DNA from: Chlamydiota bacterium
Lineage (GTDB): Bacteria > Chlamydiota > Chlamydiia > Chlamydiales > SM23-39
Length of the DNA stretch: 11,168 nucleotides
Direction: 5' to 3'
Assembly (NCBI GenBank): GCA_027449725.1
Contig: DAIDLB010000075.1
Location: forward strand, 1-11,168
Position 1 is the stretch's first letter, and each line of letters opens with the position of its first letter. A model generated the notes under the pieces. It was not told where the DNA came from, did not search any database, and saw nothing but the letters and a program-made list of their open reading frames with translations. Of the stretch, positions 1 to 6,892 are shown one piece after another. Made by a program: the position numbers and the translations under genes.

Positions 1-404
1 CCATCACCGCGTTTTACACGATCCTCGTCGCAGGGGACGACATGAACGAGCCGGTCGCAGACGAAGTCCGCTCGATCCTCGACGGCCACATCATCCTCTC
101 TTCCGACCTCGCCAGGCAATACCACTATCCGGCGATCGACGTCCTCGCGTCGGTGAGCCGCATCCTGCCGAACATCGTCGACCGCCAACATCTCGAACTC
201 GTCGGCAAGGTACGCGAAGTGCTTGCCAATTACAAGAAAAACGAGCTCCTCATCCGGATCGGCGAATATAAGCCGGGCTCGGACAAAAACGCCGACTTCG
301 CGCTCAAGTACATCGACAAAGTGAACCGCTTCCTCAAGCAGCAGGTGGACGAAAAGATCACGTTTGAAGAGACGCTCCGCATGCTGAAAAGCCTCTTTGT
401 ATGA
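1..404 (+). CDS. sctN: T3SS export ATPase SctN (CdsN), 3' part
   Basis: This is the C-terminal part of the type III secretion ATPase, which sits as a hexamer at the cytoplasmic face of the injectisome, removes chaperones and helps unfold substrates. The frame is open from base 3, so the 5' end lies outside the window; the first Met (base 42) is internal. Visible family blocks are ITAFYTILVAGDDMNEPVAD, then SILDGHIILS, HYPAIDVLASVSRI and the C-terminal helical domain ending MLKSLFV. These match the SctN/FliI/F1-beta family after the Walker motifs, which are not in view. The stop codon overlaps the sctO start as ATGA, indicating translational coupling. Identification is by family motif; the chlamydial assignment comes from the genes that follow. 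Confidence 0.95.
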   Translation, partial: ITAFYTILVAGDDMNEPVADEVRSILDGHIILSSDLARQYHYPAIDVLASVSRILPNIVDRQHLELVGKVREVLANYKKNELLIRIGEYKPGSDKNADFALKYIDKVNRFLKQQVDEKITFEETLRMLKSLFV

Positions 405-919
405 AGCCCCTGACCTATCCCCTCGAACAGCTCATGACGATCAAGCAAAACCGCTTCGACCAGGCGGTCAAGACGCTTGAGGCAAAAAAGCTGCTCCTCG
501 AACAGGCGAAACAGAAACTGACCGCCGCCGAAAAAGAGAGAAACGACGTCGCCCTGCACAAGACGGCCAAGCTCACCCAGCTCCGCGAATCACTGGATTC
601 CGGGACGACGACAGACAAGATCCAGCAGATGAAGGTCTATCTCAAACTCGTCGACGAAAAACTGGCCGATAAACAGAAAAAGGTCGTCGAAGCGCAAAAA
701 CAAGTCGATCTCGCGCAAAAACAGGTCGACGCAGCTACCCAGGAAGTCTTCCAGAAAAAAAAGGATCTGGAAAAACTGGAGCTGCACAAAGCGGAATGGG
801 AAAAAGAGATGCTCTACTGGGCAGAGCGGAAAGAGGGCGCGGAACAAGACGAGCAGGGATCTGCGACACACACGATGCGGAAGCGCCAATCGGACAAACG
901 GAACAAATCTTCCGAATAA
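401..919 (+). CDS. sctO: T3SS stalk/chaperone-escort protein SctO (CdsO, YscO/FliJ-like)
   Basis: A 172-residue protein, almost wholly charged helix (Lys/Glu/Gln-rich with heptad-like Leu/Val spacing from about residue 12 to 150), as expected for the two-helix coiled coil of the YscO/FliJ family. Such proteins form the central stalk inside the SctN hexamer, resembling F1-gamma, and bind chaperones. The C-terminal tail (about 150-172) is basic and looks disordered. Size and position directly after sctN match Chlamydia CdsO (CT670, about 168 residues from memory). The start ATG overlaps the sctN stop by 4 bases, so no separate ribosome-binding site is needed. Sequence in this family is poorly conserved, so the call rests on coiled-coil character plus gene order. 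Confidence 0.88.
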   Translation: MKPLTYPLEQLMTIKQNRFDQAVKTLEAKKLLLEQAKQKLTAAEKERNDVALHKTAKLTQLRESLDSGTTTDKIQQMKVYLKLVDEKLADKQKKVVEAQKQVDLAQKQVDAATQEVFQKKKDLEKLELHKAEWEKEMLYWAERKEGAEQDEQGSATHTMRKRQSDKRNKSSE

Positions 920-965
920 AAAAGCCGTACTGCCTTCTCTGACGTTTTCAAAAAAATATTGCGAA

Positions 966-994
966 TTGATCTTTTATTATTTCCATCTTAAAGT
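966..994 (+). promoter_or_regulatory. possible promoter before sctP
   Basis: The gap between sctO and sctP (from 920) is markedly A+T-rich compared with its neighbours. A weak sigma-70-type pair is visible: TTGATC at 966-971 and TAAAGT at 989-994, 17 bases apart, each matching the consensus at 4 of 6 positions. No hairpin followed by a T-run was found that would terminate sctO transcription, so sctP may also be read through from upstream. Confidence 0.25.
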
Positions 995-1032
995 TAAGTC
1001 AAGGCGTGGAATTCTCCGCGGCTAGGGTTTGT

Positions 1033-2082
1033 ATGATGGATGAGATCGGCGGCTTCGAATCTTTCGACTTGCAGGGCAAACTACTCAAAATCGAAAAGAC
1101 GGAAGAATCACTGGAGCGAGGCAGGGAAGCATTCCAAAGCCTGTTTCCAGAACCCGAAATAAAACCGATTGTTTCCATCCCTCCGTTTCTCCCGCCTCAG
1201 ACGGAGATCATCCGGGGGCCTGTTGAGCTCGCCGCCTCCCCAAGACCTGTAAACATGGCTATTCCGTCGAGCCCCGCTCCGGAAGGATTTGAGCACCTCG
1301 TAGAAAAAGCGATTGCGACTCCTCCTGCCTATCCTCCTCCGTCAATCGATGAGCCGCCGTCCTCAACGCCCCATCGCATCGCAAAAGAACTGCCCCAGTC
1401 GAATGCGTTCTGGGAAGATTTCGACATGCCCGACGAGCCTCCTCCCCACCGCAATTTTGAAGAATCGGAAGAGGCGGCTCTCGTTCCGCTGAGGAAAAAA
1501 CGGAGTGCAGGCAAACCGACCCGTCCTACGGAAAAAAAAGAGAAGTTCGACTCGCAGCAAGAGCTGCTCGCCGCCGTCCGTCCCGTCGAAAAGAAAAAAA
1601 CCGACGCAGAAAATGAGCGCGAAGCAAAGCCGCTCTCTCTCCCCCATCCGCTACCGGCCCCCTTCGTCCTGATCGCAGAGAAAGCGTCTATCGCCGGAGC
1701 GTCCTCTTTAAACCCGGTGACGGAAACGCTGTTTCGGGAGCTTGTCGGGTCGATCGCCTTCGTTCAGAAGACGTCGCCGGGCGTCAACCGAACTGAAATC
1801 GTCCTGAACGGGGAAGCGCTGAACAAATCTCCCTTTTACAACGCGACCATCGTCATCGAACAGCATGCCACCGCACCCGGCTCTTTCAACATCACTTTGC
1901 AGGGATCGCCTCAGGCCGTCCAGATTTTCCAAACCAATCTCCCCTCCCTGGCCTCCGCCTTCGAGACGGCCTATGACAACAAAGAGATCCCTTTCCGCGT
2001 CACACGGCTTGAAGCATCCCTCTCTTCGAGGTGGTCCGGCAATCCCAAGAGACAGCAATCCGACGAAGAGCTGGAGGAGTAA
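1033..2082 (+). CDS. sctP: T3SS needle-length/substrate-switch regulator SctP (CdsP, FliK/YscP-like)
   Basis: About 349 residues. The N-terminal two thirds are Pro-, Glu- and Lys-rich and probably extended, with many PP pairs and basic stretches. The last part (about residues 230-330) is a compact hydrophobic domain containing LNGEALNKSPFYNATIVIEQ followed by APGSFNITLQG, resembling the T3S4/FliK C-terminal domain that contacts the export gate and switches substrate class. This layout (disordered ruler plus C-terminal switch) and the place between sctO and sctQ match Chlamydia CdsP (CT671). The frame is open back to a GTG at 1006, but I prefer ATG 1033 (or 1036) because AGGG at 1024-1027 is correctly spaced and the GTG has its purine run too close. 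The gene ends 3 bases before sctQ. Confidence 0.8.
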   Translation: MMDEIGGFESFDLQGKLLKIEKTEESLERGREAFQSLFPEPEIKPIVSIPPFLPPQTEIIRGPVELAASPRPVNMAIPSSPAPEGFEHLVEKAIATPPAYPPPSIDEPPSSTPHRIAKELPQSNAFWEDFDMPDEPPPHRNFEESEEAALVPLRKKRSAGKPTRPTEKKEKFDSQQELLAAVRPVEKKKTDAENEREAKPLSLPHPLPAPFVLIAEKASIAGASSLNPVTETLFRELVGSIAFVQKTSPGVNRTEIVLNGEALNKSPFYNATIVIEQHATAPGSFNITLQGSPQAVQIFQTNLPSLASAFETAYDNKEIPFRVTRLEASLSSRWSGNPKRQQSDEELEE

Positions 2083-2085
2083 CTC

Positions 2086-3219
2086 ATGGAGACTATGCAC
2101 TGGATCCGCAAAATCGACGAAGCTCTTGCCAGAGAAGACCGCATTCCGCTCCACGGCAATGCTCCGAGGTTCGACTTCCAAAAAATTTCGTCCGCTATCG
2201 CGTCTTCCTTCGGCGTCGACGGCCTTTCCTTCGAATTGGGAGAGTGCGCCTGGAGAAATCCATCCGACCTCAAAGATGGCCTCGGTTCTCGCCTGCTGAC
2301 GCTCGGCGCAAGCCTCACCCCGCTCAGCGGCAGCGCGATTTGGATCATGGAAAGACAAGACGTCGCAGCGCTCGCCTCATGGCTTCTCAATGGAAAAACC
2401 AAAGGGAGAAGTGTCAGCTCGGAGATCCTCCAGGAAGGCTTTTACCGCTATCTCGCCATCCACGCGCTCGATGCGCTCCAATCGGAAGAGCCCCTCAAGG
2501 AACTTTCGCTGAAACTCGACGACGAAGCCCCTTTGCCCCAGGAACCCTGCTGGTGCGCCGACATCCGCCTCTCGTTTGAAGAAAGGACCTGCTGGGGACG
2601 GCTTCTCATCAGCTCGCACCTCCTCACCTCTTGGCAAAGGCATTTCTCCTCCCTGAGAACGCTCTTTTCCCCCTCTTCCCTCGCAAAAAGCCTTGAAGTG
2701 TCCGTCGGCGTCAAAACCGGCAGCGTCCTCTTAAGCGCAAATGAGTGGAACCATCTGAAGCCGGGCGACTTCGTCCTCCTGGACAAAGGGAGCTATGACG
2801 CAAAACAAAAATCGGGCGTCGCGAGCCTGACCCTCGGTCCCTCGCCCCTCTTTCACGTCGCCATCAAAGAAAACAAAATCAAAGTGCTCGATTACGCGCT
2901 ATTCTATGAGGAAGATATGGAAACAAAAGACCCCTCGCCCGAACTGGAAAACGAACCGTCCACCCATGAAAGCGCCATCCCTTCCGAGGAGGGACGCTCG
3001 ATGGCTGTCAAAGACCTGCCGCTCTACATCACTGTCGAGCTGGCGCGCCTCCGCATGACTGTAGATCAGCTCATGAAACTCTCGCCCGGCAACTTCCTCG
3101 AACTCCCAATCCATCCGGAGCAAGGCGTTGTCCTCACCGTCAACGGACAAAAAGTCGGCAGGGCCGAACTGGTGTATCTCGGTGAACAACTCGGGATCCG
3201 GATCCTTGAAACCGCATAG
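2086..3219 (+). CDS. sctQ: T3SS sorting-platform/C-ring protein SctQ (CdsQ)
   Basis: A 377-residue SctQ protein, which builds the cytosolic sorting-platform pods beneath the export apparatus and recruits SctK, SctL and chaperone-substrate complexes. The C-terminal 72 residues are a clear SpoA (surface presentation of antigens) domain: VELARLRMTVDQLMKLSPGN, then LPIHPEQGVVLTVNGQKVGR and GIRILE. A second SpoA-like segment is seen around residues 200-270 (VGVKTGSVLLSANEWNHLKP), separated from the first by an acidic Pro/Glu-rich linker (about 275-305). The start ATG is preceded by GGAGGAG at 2073-2079, lying within the end of sctP, so the two genes are probably translationally coupled. A second in-frame ATG lies at 2095. 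An internal start at 3001 is annotated separately. Confidence 0.92.
   Translation: METMHWIRKIDEALAREDRIPLHGNAPRFDFQKISSAIASSFGVDGLSFELGECAWRNPSDLKDGLGSRLLTLGASLTPLSGSAIWIMERQDVAALASWLLNGKTKGRSVSSEILQEGFYRYLAIHALDALQSEEPLKELSLKLDDEAPLPQEPCWCADIRLSFEERTCWGRLLISSHLLTSWQRHFSSLRTLFSPSSLAKSLEVSVGVKTGSVLLSANEWNHLKPGDFVLLDKGSYDAKQKSGVASLTLGPSPLFHVAIKENKIKVLDYALFYEEDMETKDPSPELENEPSTHESAIPSEEGRSMAVKDLPLYITVELARLRMTVDQLMKLSPGNFLELPIHPEQGVVLTVNGQKVGRAELVYLGEQLGIRILETA
2987..2993 (+). promoter_or_regulatory. internal Shine-Dalgarno within sctQ
   Basis: AGGAGGG, a near-perfect anti-16S match, lies 7 bases upstream of the in-frame ATG at 3001, inside the linker before the C-terminal SpoA domain. It encodes EEG in SctQ, so the protein sequence alone does not require this exact codon choice. 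Confidence 0.6.
3001..3219 (+). CDS. predicted internal translation product SctQ-C (C-terminal SpoA domain)
   Basis: Translation from the internal ATG would yield a 72-residue protein in the same frame as SctQ, starting MAVKDLPLYITVEL and comprising exactly the C-terminal SpoA domain with no linker. In Yersinia YscQ, Salmonella SpaO and Shigella Spa33, an internally initiated C-terminal fragment of this kind dimerises and joins the full-length protein in the sorting platform. The start falls at the domain boundary and has a strong ribosome-binding site at ideal spacing, so the same arrangement is likely here. This is inference from sequence and from other genera; it is not a separate gene. 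Confidence 0.55.
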   Translation: MAVKDLPLYITVELARLRMTVDQLMKLSPGNFLELPIHPEQGVVLTVNGQKVGRAELVYLGEQLGIRILETA

Positions 3220-3317
3220 TTAAAAGTTTTTTATAAAAATGATTCGATTTCCATCTGAAAAAAAAGGAGGGTTTTCCTCCAGGCCCATTGCAATAATTGA
3301 CGGGGTATTTTACGATT
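3206..3317 (+). promoter_or_regulatory. possible promoter region before sctC
   Basis: The A+T-rich stretch between sctQ and the chosen sctC start has two weak sigma-70-like pairs: TTGAAA (3206-3211) with TTTTAT (3229-3234), 17 bases apart, and TTGCAA (3289-3294) with TACGAT (3311-3316), 16 bases apart. Neither is strong. Together with the approximately 118-base gap, they suggest that sctC may have its own transcription start. Confidence 0.25.
3258..3280. other. A8-tract plus hairpin (terminator-like on the - strand)
   Basis: Eight A residues (3258-3265) are followed by GGAGG-GTTTT-CCTCC (3266-3280), a 5-bp G+C stem with a 5-base loop. Read on the minus strand this is a hairpin followed by eight T residues, which is the form of an intrinsic terminator. 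On the plus strand there is no T-run after the stem. It could block antisense transcription, or in the sctC leader it could hide the GGAGG, but no minus-strand gene nearby needs it. Confidence 0.35.
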
Positions 3318-3337
3318 CAAGCAGGTCGACTTGCACT

Positions 3338-6300
3338 ATGAATCGAAGCCATTTCTACTTTCGCATCGCACTCTTTGCACTCCTTGCCATTGCACCCGCT
3401 GCTTTGCCTGCAGAGGATCCTCCCGCTGAAAGCGCAATGAAAGACGAATACACGATCAATTACAACACGATTTCAATCATTGAATACATCCGATTCGCAA
3501 GCAAAATCTGCAATGTCAATTTCATCTTTAGCGAAGAAGATCTGCAATTTACCGTAACTGTTGTTTCCGATGCACCGATTACGCCGCAAAACGTGATGGC
3601 GACACTTCTGCAAACGCTCCGCATCCATGGGCTGACGCTTCTCGAGCAGGGAAACAGCCTGGTCGTCCACAAAAATCCTGCGGTCCGTCAAATGCCGACG
3701 CTCACCTTAAGCGGAGGCTCGAACGCGCCGATCGTCACACGCATCTTCCGCCTGAGATACGCAAACCCCGCCTCGGTGGCCGCAATCCTCACCCCCATGC
3801 TCTCGGCCGAAGCGCTGATCGAAGTTTCACCGGAGACCCGCCAGCTCATCATCACAGACATCACAGCCAGCGTCGACAAGGCGGCAGGGCTGATCGAAAA
3901 TCTCGACGCGCCCCATTCTCCGATCGAAATCCGCACCTATCAAATCCAGTTCAACGGTCCGGATTATTTGATCAACCTGGCGAACCAGATCATGGCCCCT
4001 CTCGCGCAGGGGGCCCCGTTCATCCTCGTGCCGCAGACCCTCGCGAACTCGATCTTCATCGTCACCACTCCGGAGCTTGGCGAAAAAGCGCTGTCGGTGC
4101 TGGCCATTCTCGACACGCCTCCGAGAAAAGCGGAAGGGTCGGAGAAAAAAGCGGAAGTAATGGTCCTTCAGCTCCTCCACCGCCAGGGCGGTGAAATGAT
4201 GCAAAACCTCAAAGAAATTGCAACGCGGATGCAAGATCCGGCTCTTTTGGAGGCGATCAATAACGCCAACTGGATCAAAGAGACCAACAACCTGGTCTTT
4301 GTCGCGCCCCCGATCATCAATACCAAGATCCGCCAACTGGTCTCTTCGCTCGACGTCGGCAGCGAAGGGGCGGGAAAAACGGCTGCCTCCCTCCCCTCCA
4401 ACTTCTCCGTCTATACCATTCAGTCGGCTGACGCAGGCGATCTGCAGGATGCAATGAAGACCTTTGCCTCCAATCTCGCAAAAGCAAAAGTAGACCCCGA
4501 TCTGGTCCGTGTGATTGAAGGGATGAAATACGTCAAGCAGACCCATTCACTCCTCTTTACCGGCCCCGACGACGCCTTGAAGAGGGCGCAAGACCTCGCC
4601 CAGCAGTTCGACAGAGGAAAAGCCGCGCCGAAAAAAGCGGGATATGTCATCTACAAAGTGCAAAACACGACAGGCGACCTGATCGAAGAAGATCTCGAAA
4701 AGCTGATCAAAAACATGCAAGCGGCGGGGATGCAGGAAACCCCTTTGCTGAAGGTTTTGGAAAGCATCCGGTATGTGAAGGAGACGAACTCGCTTCTTTT
4801 GACCGGAGACGATGCCTCGGTTGCGGAAGCGGAAGCGCTGATCTCCAAATACGACCACCCTCCCAAATCCGCTCCCTCGGGGCCGGGGACTTTTTTCCTC
4901 TATAAACCGCAAAGCTTGCCGGCCGCCGCCATCCAAAAATCGCTCCACGACATCGCCTCGAACCTCCAGCAATCGTCTCTGGCCGATCCGGGCCTACTCT
5001 CTACCATCGGCTCGATGAAATATGTGGAGACGACAAACTCGATCATCTTCACAGGCTCGCCAGACGCCATCCAAAAGATCCAGACGCTCCTCAAAGATAT
5101 CGACATCCCTCCGCAAAAGCACGCCCCGATCCAGCACGTGGGCAAAACGACGTTTTTGCTCTACAAGCTCCAAAATGCCAGCCCCACGCAGATCACGACC
5201 TCGCTGAAAGCCATCGCAACCGACCTGAAAAAATCGGGCGCAGCAGACAAAGAGTTCATCGCCGCGCTCGGCAGCATGAAGTATGTGCGGGAGACGAACT
5301 CGCTCATGTTCACAGGATCTGAGGAAGCGCTTGGAAAAGTCCAAGGGCTCGTCGAGAAATTCGACGTCACCGGCCTCTCTTCTTTGAAGCCTGAAAAGAC
5401 GCCGCTGCCCATGCCCGAAAGCGGACCGTCGAACTTCTTCATCTACCGGCCGCAAGCCGTCTCCGCCGATGAGCTGACCCGAACGCTGAACGATTTTGCA
5501 GAGAGCTTAAAACTCAGCGGCCTCAACGATCCCGGCCTCTTCCAGGCGATTGAGTCGATGCGCTTCATCTCCAACACGCAGTCGATCGTCTTCACTGGAA
5601 ATCCGAAGACGCTTGAACGGGTCCGCGAGCTTCTGAAAGAATTCGACGTCCCTTCCGCCAAAGAAGAAGCTGCCCCAGCCGACCAATCGATCCAGTCGAT
5701 CGACAACGTAAGCTTTCTCGTCTACAAGCTGCAGTTTCATCGGGGCGACGAGATCCAGGGGGCCCTCCGCCAGATCGGAAAAGACCTGACGACCTCCAAT
5801 GCGCCGGTCAACCAGGGGCTTCTCAACGCGATCCAATCGGTCCAATGGCTGGAGGTCACCAACTCCCTCCTTTGCTCCGGAGATACGGAGACCTTGACGC
5901 GCCTGCGGGAGCTGATCAAGAACCTCGACATCCCTCTCAAGCAGGTGTTCATCGAGATGCTCGTCTTGCAGACGTCCCTCACCAACGCCATCGACTTCGG
6001 GCTGGAGTGGGGCGGCAAGCTCAAATACAAGGATAAATTCTCCGGCAGCTTCAACAACCTCCTGCCGACAGACCCCGTCGCGAACGGCTCCTTCTCCTCC
6101 AACCTGCAAAACATCTCGACACCTCCGAACACGCCCGTCCCGACAGACATCCCGTTCAGCTCGGGATTCGACCTCGGCGTGATCGGCGACATCATCAAGC
6201 ATAAGGGGCAGACATTCCTCTCGCTCGGCTCGCTCCTCAACGCGATCCAGACCGACGTCGAGACGACGGTCGTCCTGACGCCGAAGATCATCGCCCAAGA

Positions 6301-6892
6301 CGGCAAAGCCTCGTCGATCTTCGTCGGACAAAACGTTCCGTTTGCCGGCTCGTTCATCTCCAACCAGTCGGCCAACACGATCACGACCTCCAACCTCGAA
6401 TACCGGAACATCGGCTTCAACATGGTCATCACGCCGGTGCTTGGCAACTCGAACATCATCACGCTGGAGCTGAGCATCGACAGCTCGAACGAATCGACAG
6501 ACAGCAGCGGCGCGACCTTCGACTTCCAGGCAGGCCAAGCGACGGGGATCACGACGAACCAGGCCACGCTCCAAACAACTCTCCACGTCCCCGACAGGCA
6601 CTTCATGATCTTGAGCGGCATGGTCAACAACAGCAACGCGAAGCAGACGGCGGGCATCCCCTGCCTCGGCGGGATCCCCCTCATCGGCGCCGCGTTCAGC
6701 CAAAATTACCACACCGACTCGCTCCACAGCCTCGTGATCTTCATTCGCCCGACGATCCTCAACTCCCTCGACGAGATGAAGCAGCTGACGGCCGACCAGG
6801 AAGAGTTTTTCAGAGAACAGACCGGCACCCCCTTCCTCGAACACAACTTCGACGAAGGGATGGAGCTCATCAAATCGCCCGAAGATGAATAA
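3338..6892 (+). CDS. sctC: T3SS outer-membrane secretin SctC (CdsC) with seven tandem ring-domain repeats
   Basis: This is the outer-membrane ring of the injectisome. I chose ATG 3338 because it begins a typical signal peptide (MNRSHFYFR, hydrophobic core, cleavage likely after ALPA at residue 25); the frame is open back to ATG 3239, which has no ribosome-binding site and a non-signal N-terminus. The product is 1184 residues. Order: N0/STN-like domain (about 38-115), two secretin_N-type modules (about 129-190 and 194-260), seven homologous repeats (274-866), then the secretin beta-barrel domain (about 868-1150) with VFIEMLVLQT, TDVETTVVLTPKIIAQDGK, VGQNVPF, LHVPDRHFMILSGMV and GIPCLGGIPLIGAAFS. 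Chlamydia trachomatis CdsC is about 920 residues from memory, so this one is longer by roughly three to four repeats. No kinase gene separates it from sctQ. The downstream gene's first ATG overlaps its 3' end. Confidence 0.93.
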   Translation: MNRSHFYFRIALFALLAIAPAALPAEDPPAESAMKDEYTINYNTISIIEYIRFASKICNVNFIFSEEDLQFTVTVVSDAPITPQNVMATLLQTLRIHGLTLLEQGNSLVVHKNPAVRQMPTLTLSGGSNAPIVTRIFRLRYANPASVAAILTPMLSAEALIEVSPETRQLIITDITASVDKAAGLIENLDAPHSPIEIRTYQIQFNGPDYLINLANQIMAPLAQGAPFILVPQTLANSIFIVTTPELGEKALSVLAILDTPPRKAEGSEKKAEVMVLQLLHRQGGEMMQNLKEIATRMQDPALLEAINNANWIKETNNLVFVAPPIINTKIRQLVSSLDVGSEGAGKTAASLPSNFSVYTIQSADAGDLQDAMKTFASNLAKAKVDPDLVRVIEGMKYVKQTHSLLFTGPDDALKRAQDLAQQFDRGKAAPKKAGYVIYKVQNTTGDLIEEDLEKLIKNMQAAGMQETPLLKVLESIRYVKETNSLLLTGDDASVAEAEALISKYDHPPKSAPSGPGTFFLYKPQSLPAAAIQKSLHDIASNLQQSSLADPGLLSTIGSMKYVETTNSIIFTGSPDAIQKIQTLLKDIDIPPQKHAPIQHVGKTTFLLYKLQNASPTQITTSLKAIATDLKKSGAADKEFIAALGSMKYVRETNSLMFTGSEEALGKVQGLVEKFDVTGLSSLKPEKTPLPMPESGPSNFFIYRPQAVSADELTRTLNDFAESLKLSGLNDPGLFQAIESMRFISNTQSIVFTGNPKTLERVRELLKEFDVPSAKEEAAPADQSIQSIDNVSFLVYKLQFHRGDEIQGALRQIGKDLTTSNAPVNQGLLNAIQSVQWLEVTNSLLCSGDTETLTRLRELIKNLDIPLKQVFIEMLVLQTSLTNAIDFGLEWGGKLKYKDKFSGSFNNLLPTDPVANGSFSSNLQNISTPPNTPVPTDIPFSSGFDLGVIGDIIKHKGQTFLSLGSLLNAIQTDVETTVVLTPKIIAQDGKASSIFVGQNVPFAGSFISNQSANTITTSNLEYRNIGFNMVITPVLGNSNIITLELSIDSSNESTDSSGATFDFQAGQATGITTNQATLQTTLHVPDRHFMILSGMVNNSNAKQTAGIPCLGGIPLIGAAFSQNYHTDSLHSLVIFIRPTILNSLDEMKQLTADQEEFFREQTGTPFLEHNFDEGMELIKSPEDE
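4157..5935 (+). repeat. seven tandem protein repeats in SctC (secretin N-domain-like)
   Basis: Seven units of about 67-75 residues share the pattern F-x-[IVL]-Y-[KR]-x-Q at the start, a helix, then [SNA][MI][KRQ][YFW][VIL]xxT[NHQ]S[LI]xx[TS]G and an end near K-x-[FYI]-D-[VI]-P. Approximate nucleotide limits are 4157-4357, 4400-4615, 4640-4861, 4889-5110, 5150-5368, 5432-5653 and 5711-5935. The units are joined by Pro/Lys/Ala-rich linkers of about 9-27 residues. Copies have diverged in protein and DNA sequence, so the duplications are old. Each probably folds as a small alpha/beta ring-building module stacked in the periplasm, as known for secretin N1-N3 domains. Confidence 0.85.

Noticed and set aside
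3239..3337. N-terminal extension of SctC from ATG 3239
   Set aside because: No ribosome-binding site, and it would bury the signal peptide that starts at 3338.
5507..6844. Long minus-strand open frame (445 codons) opposite sctC
   Set aside because: Arg/Asp/Glu-biased translation without domains; it is the antisense shadow of the G+C-rich secretin gene.
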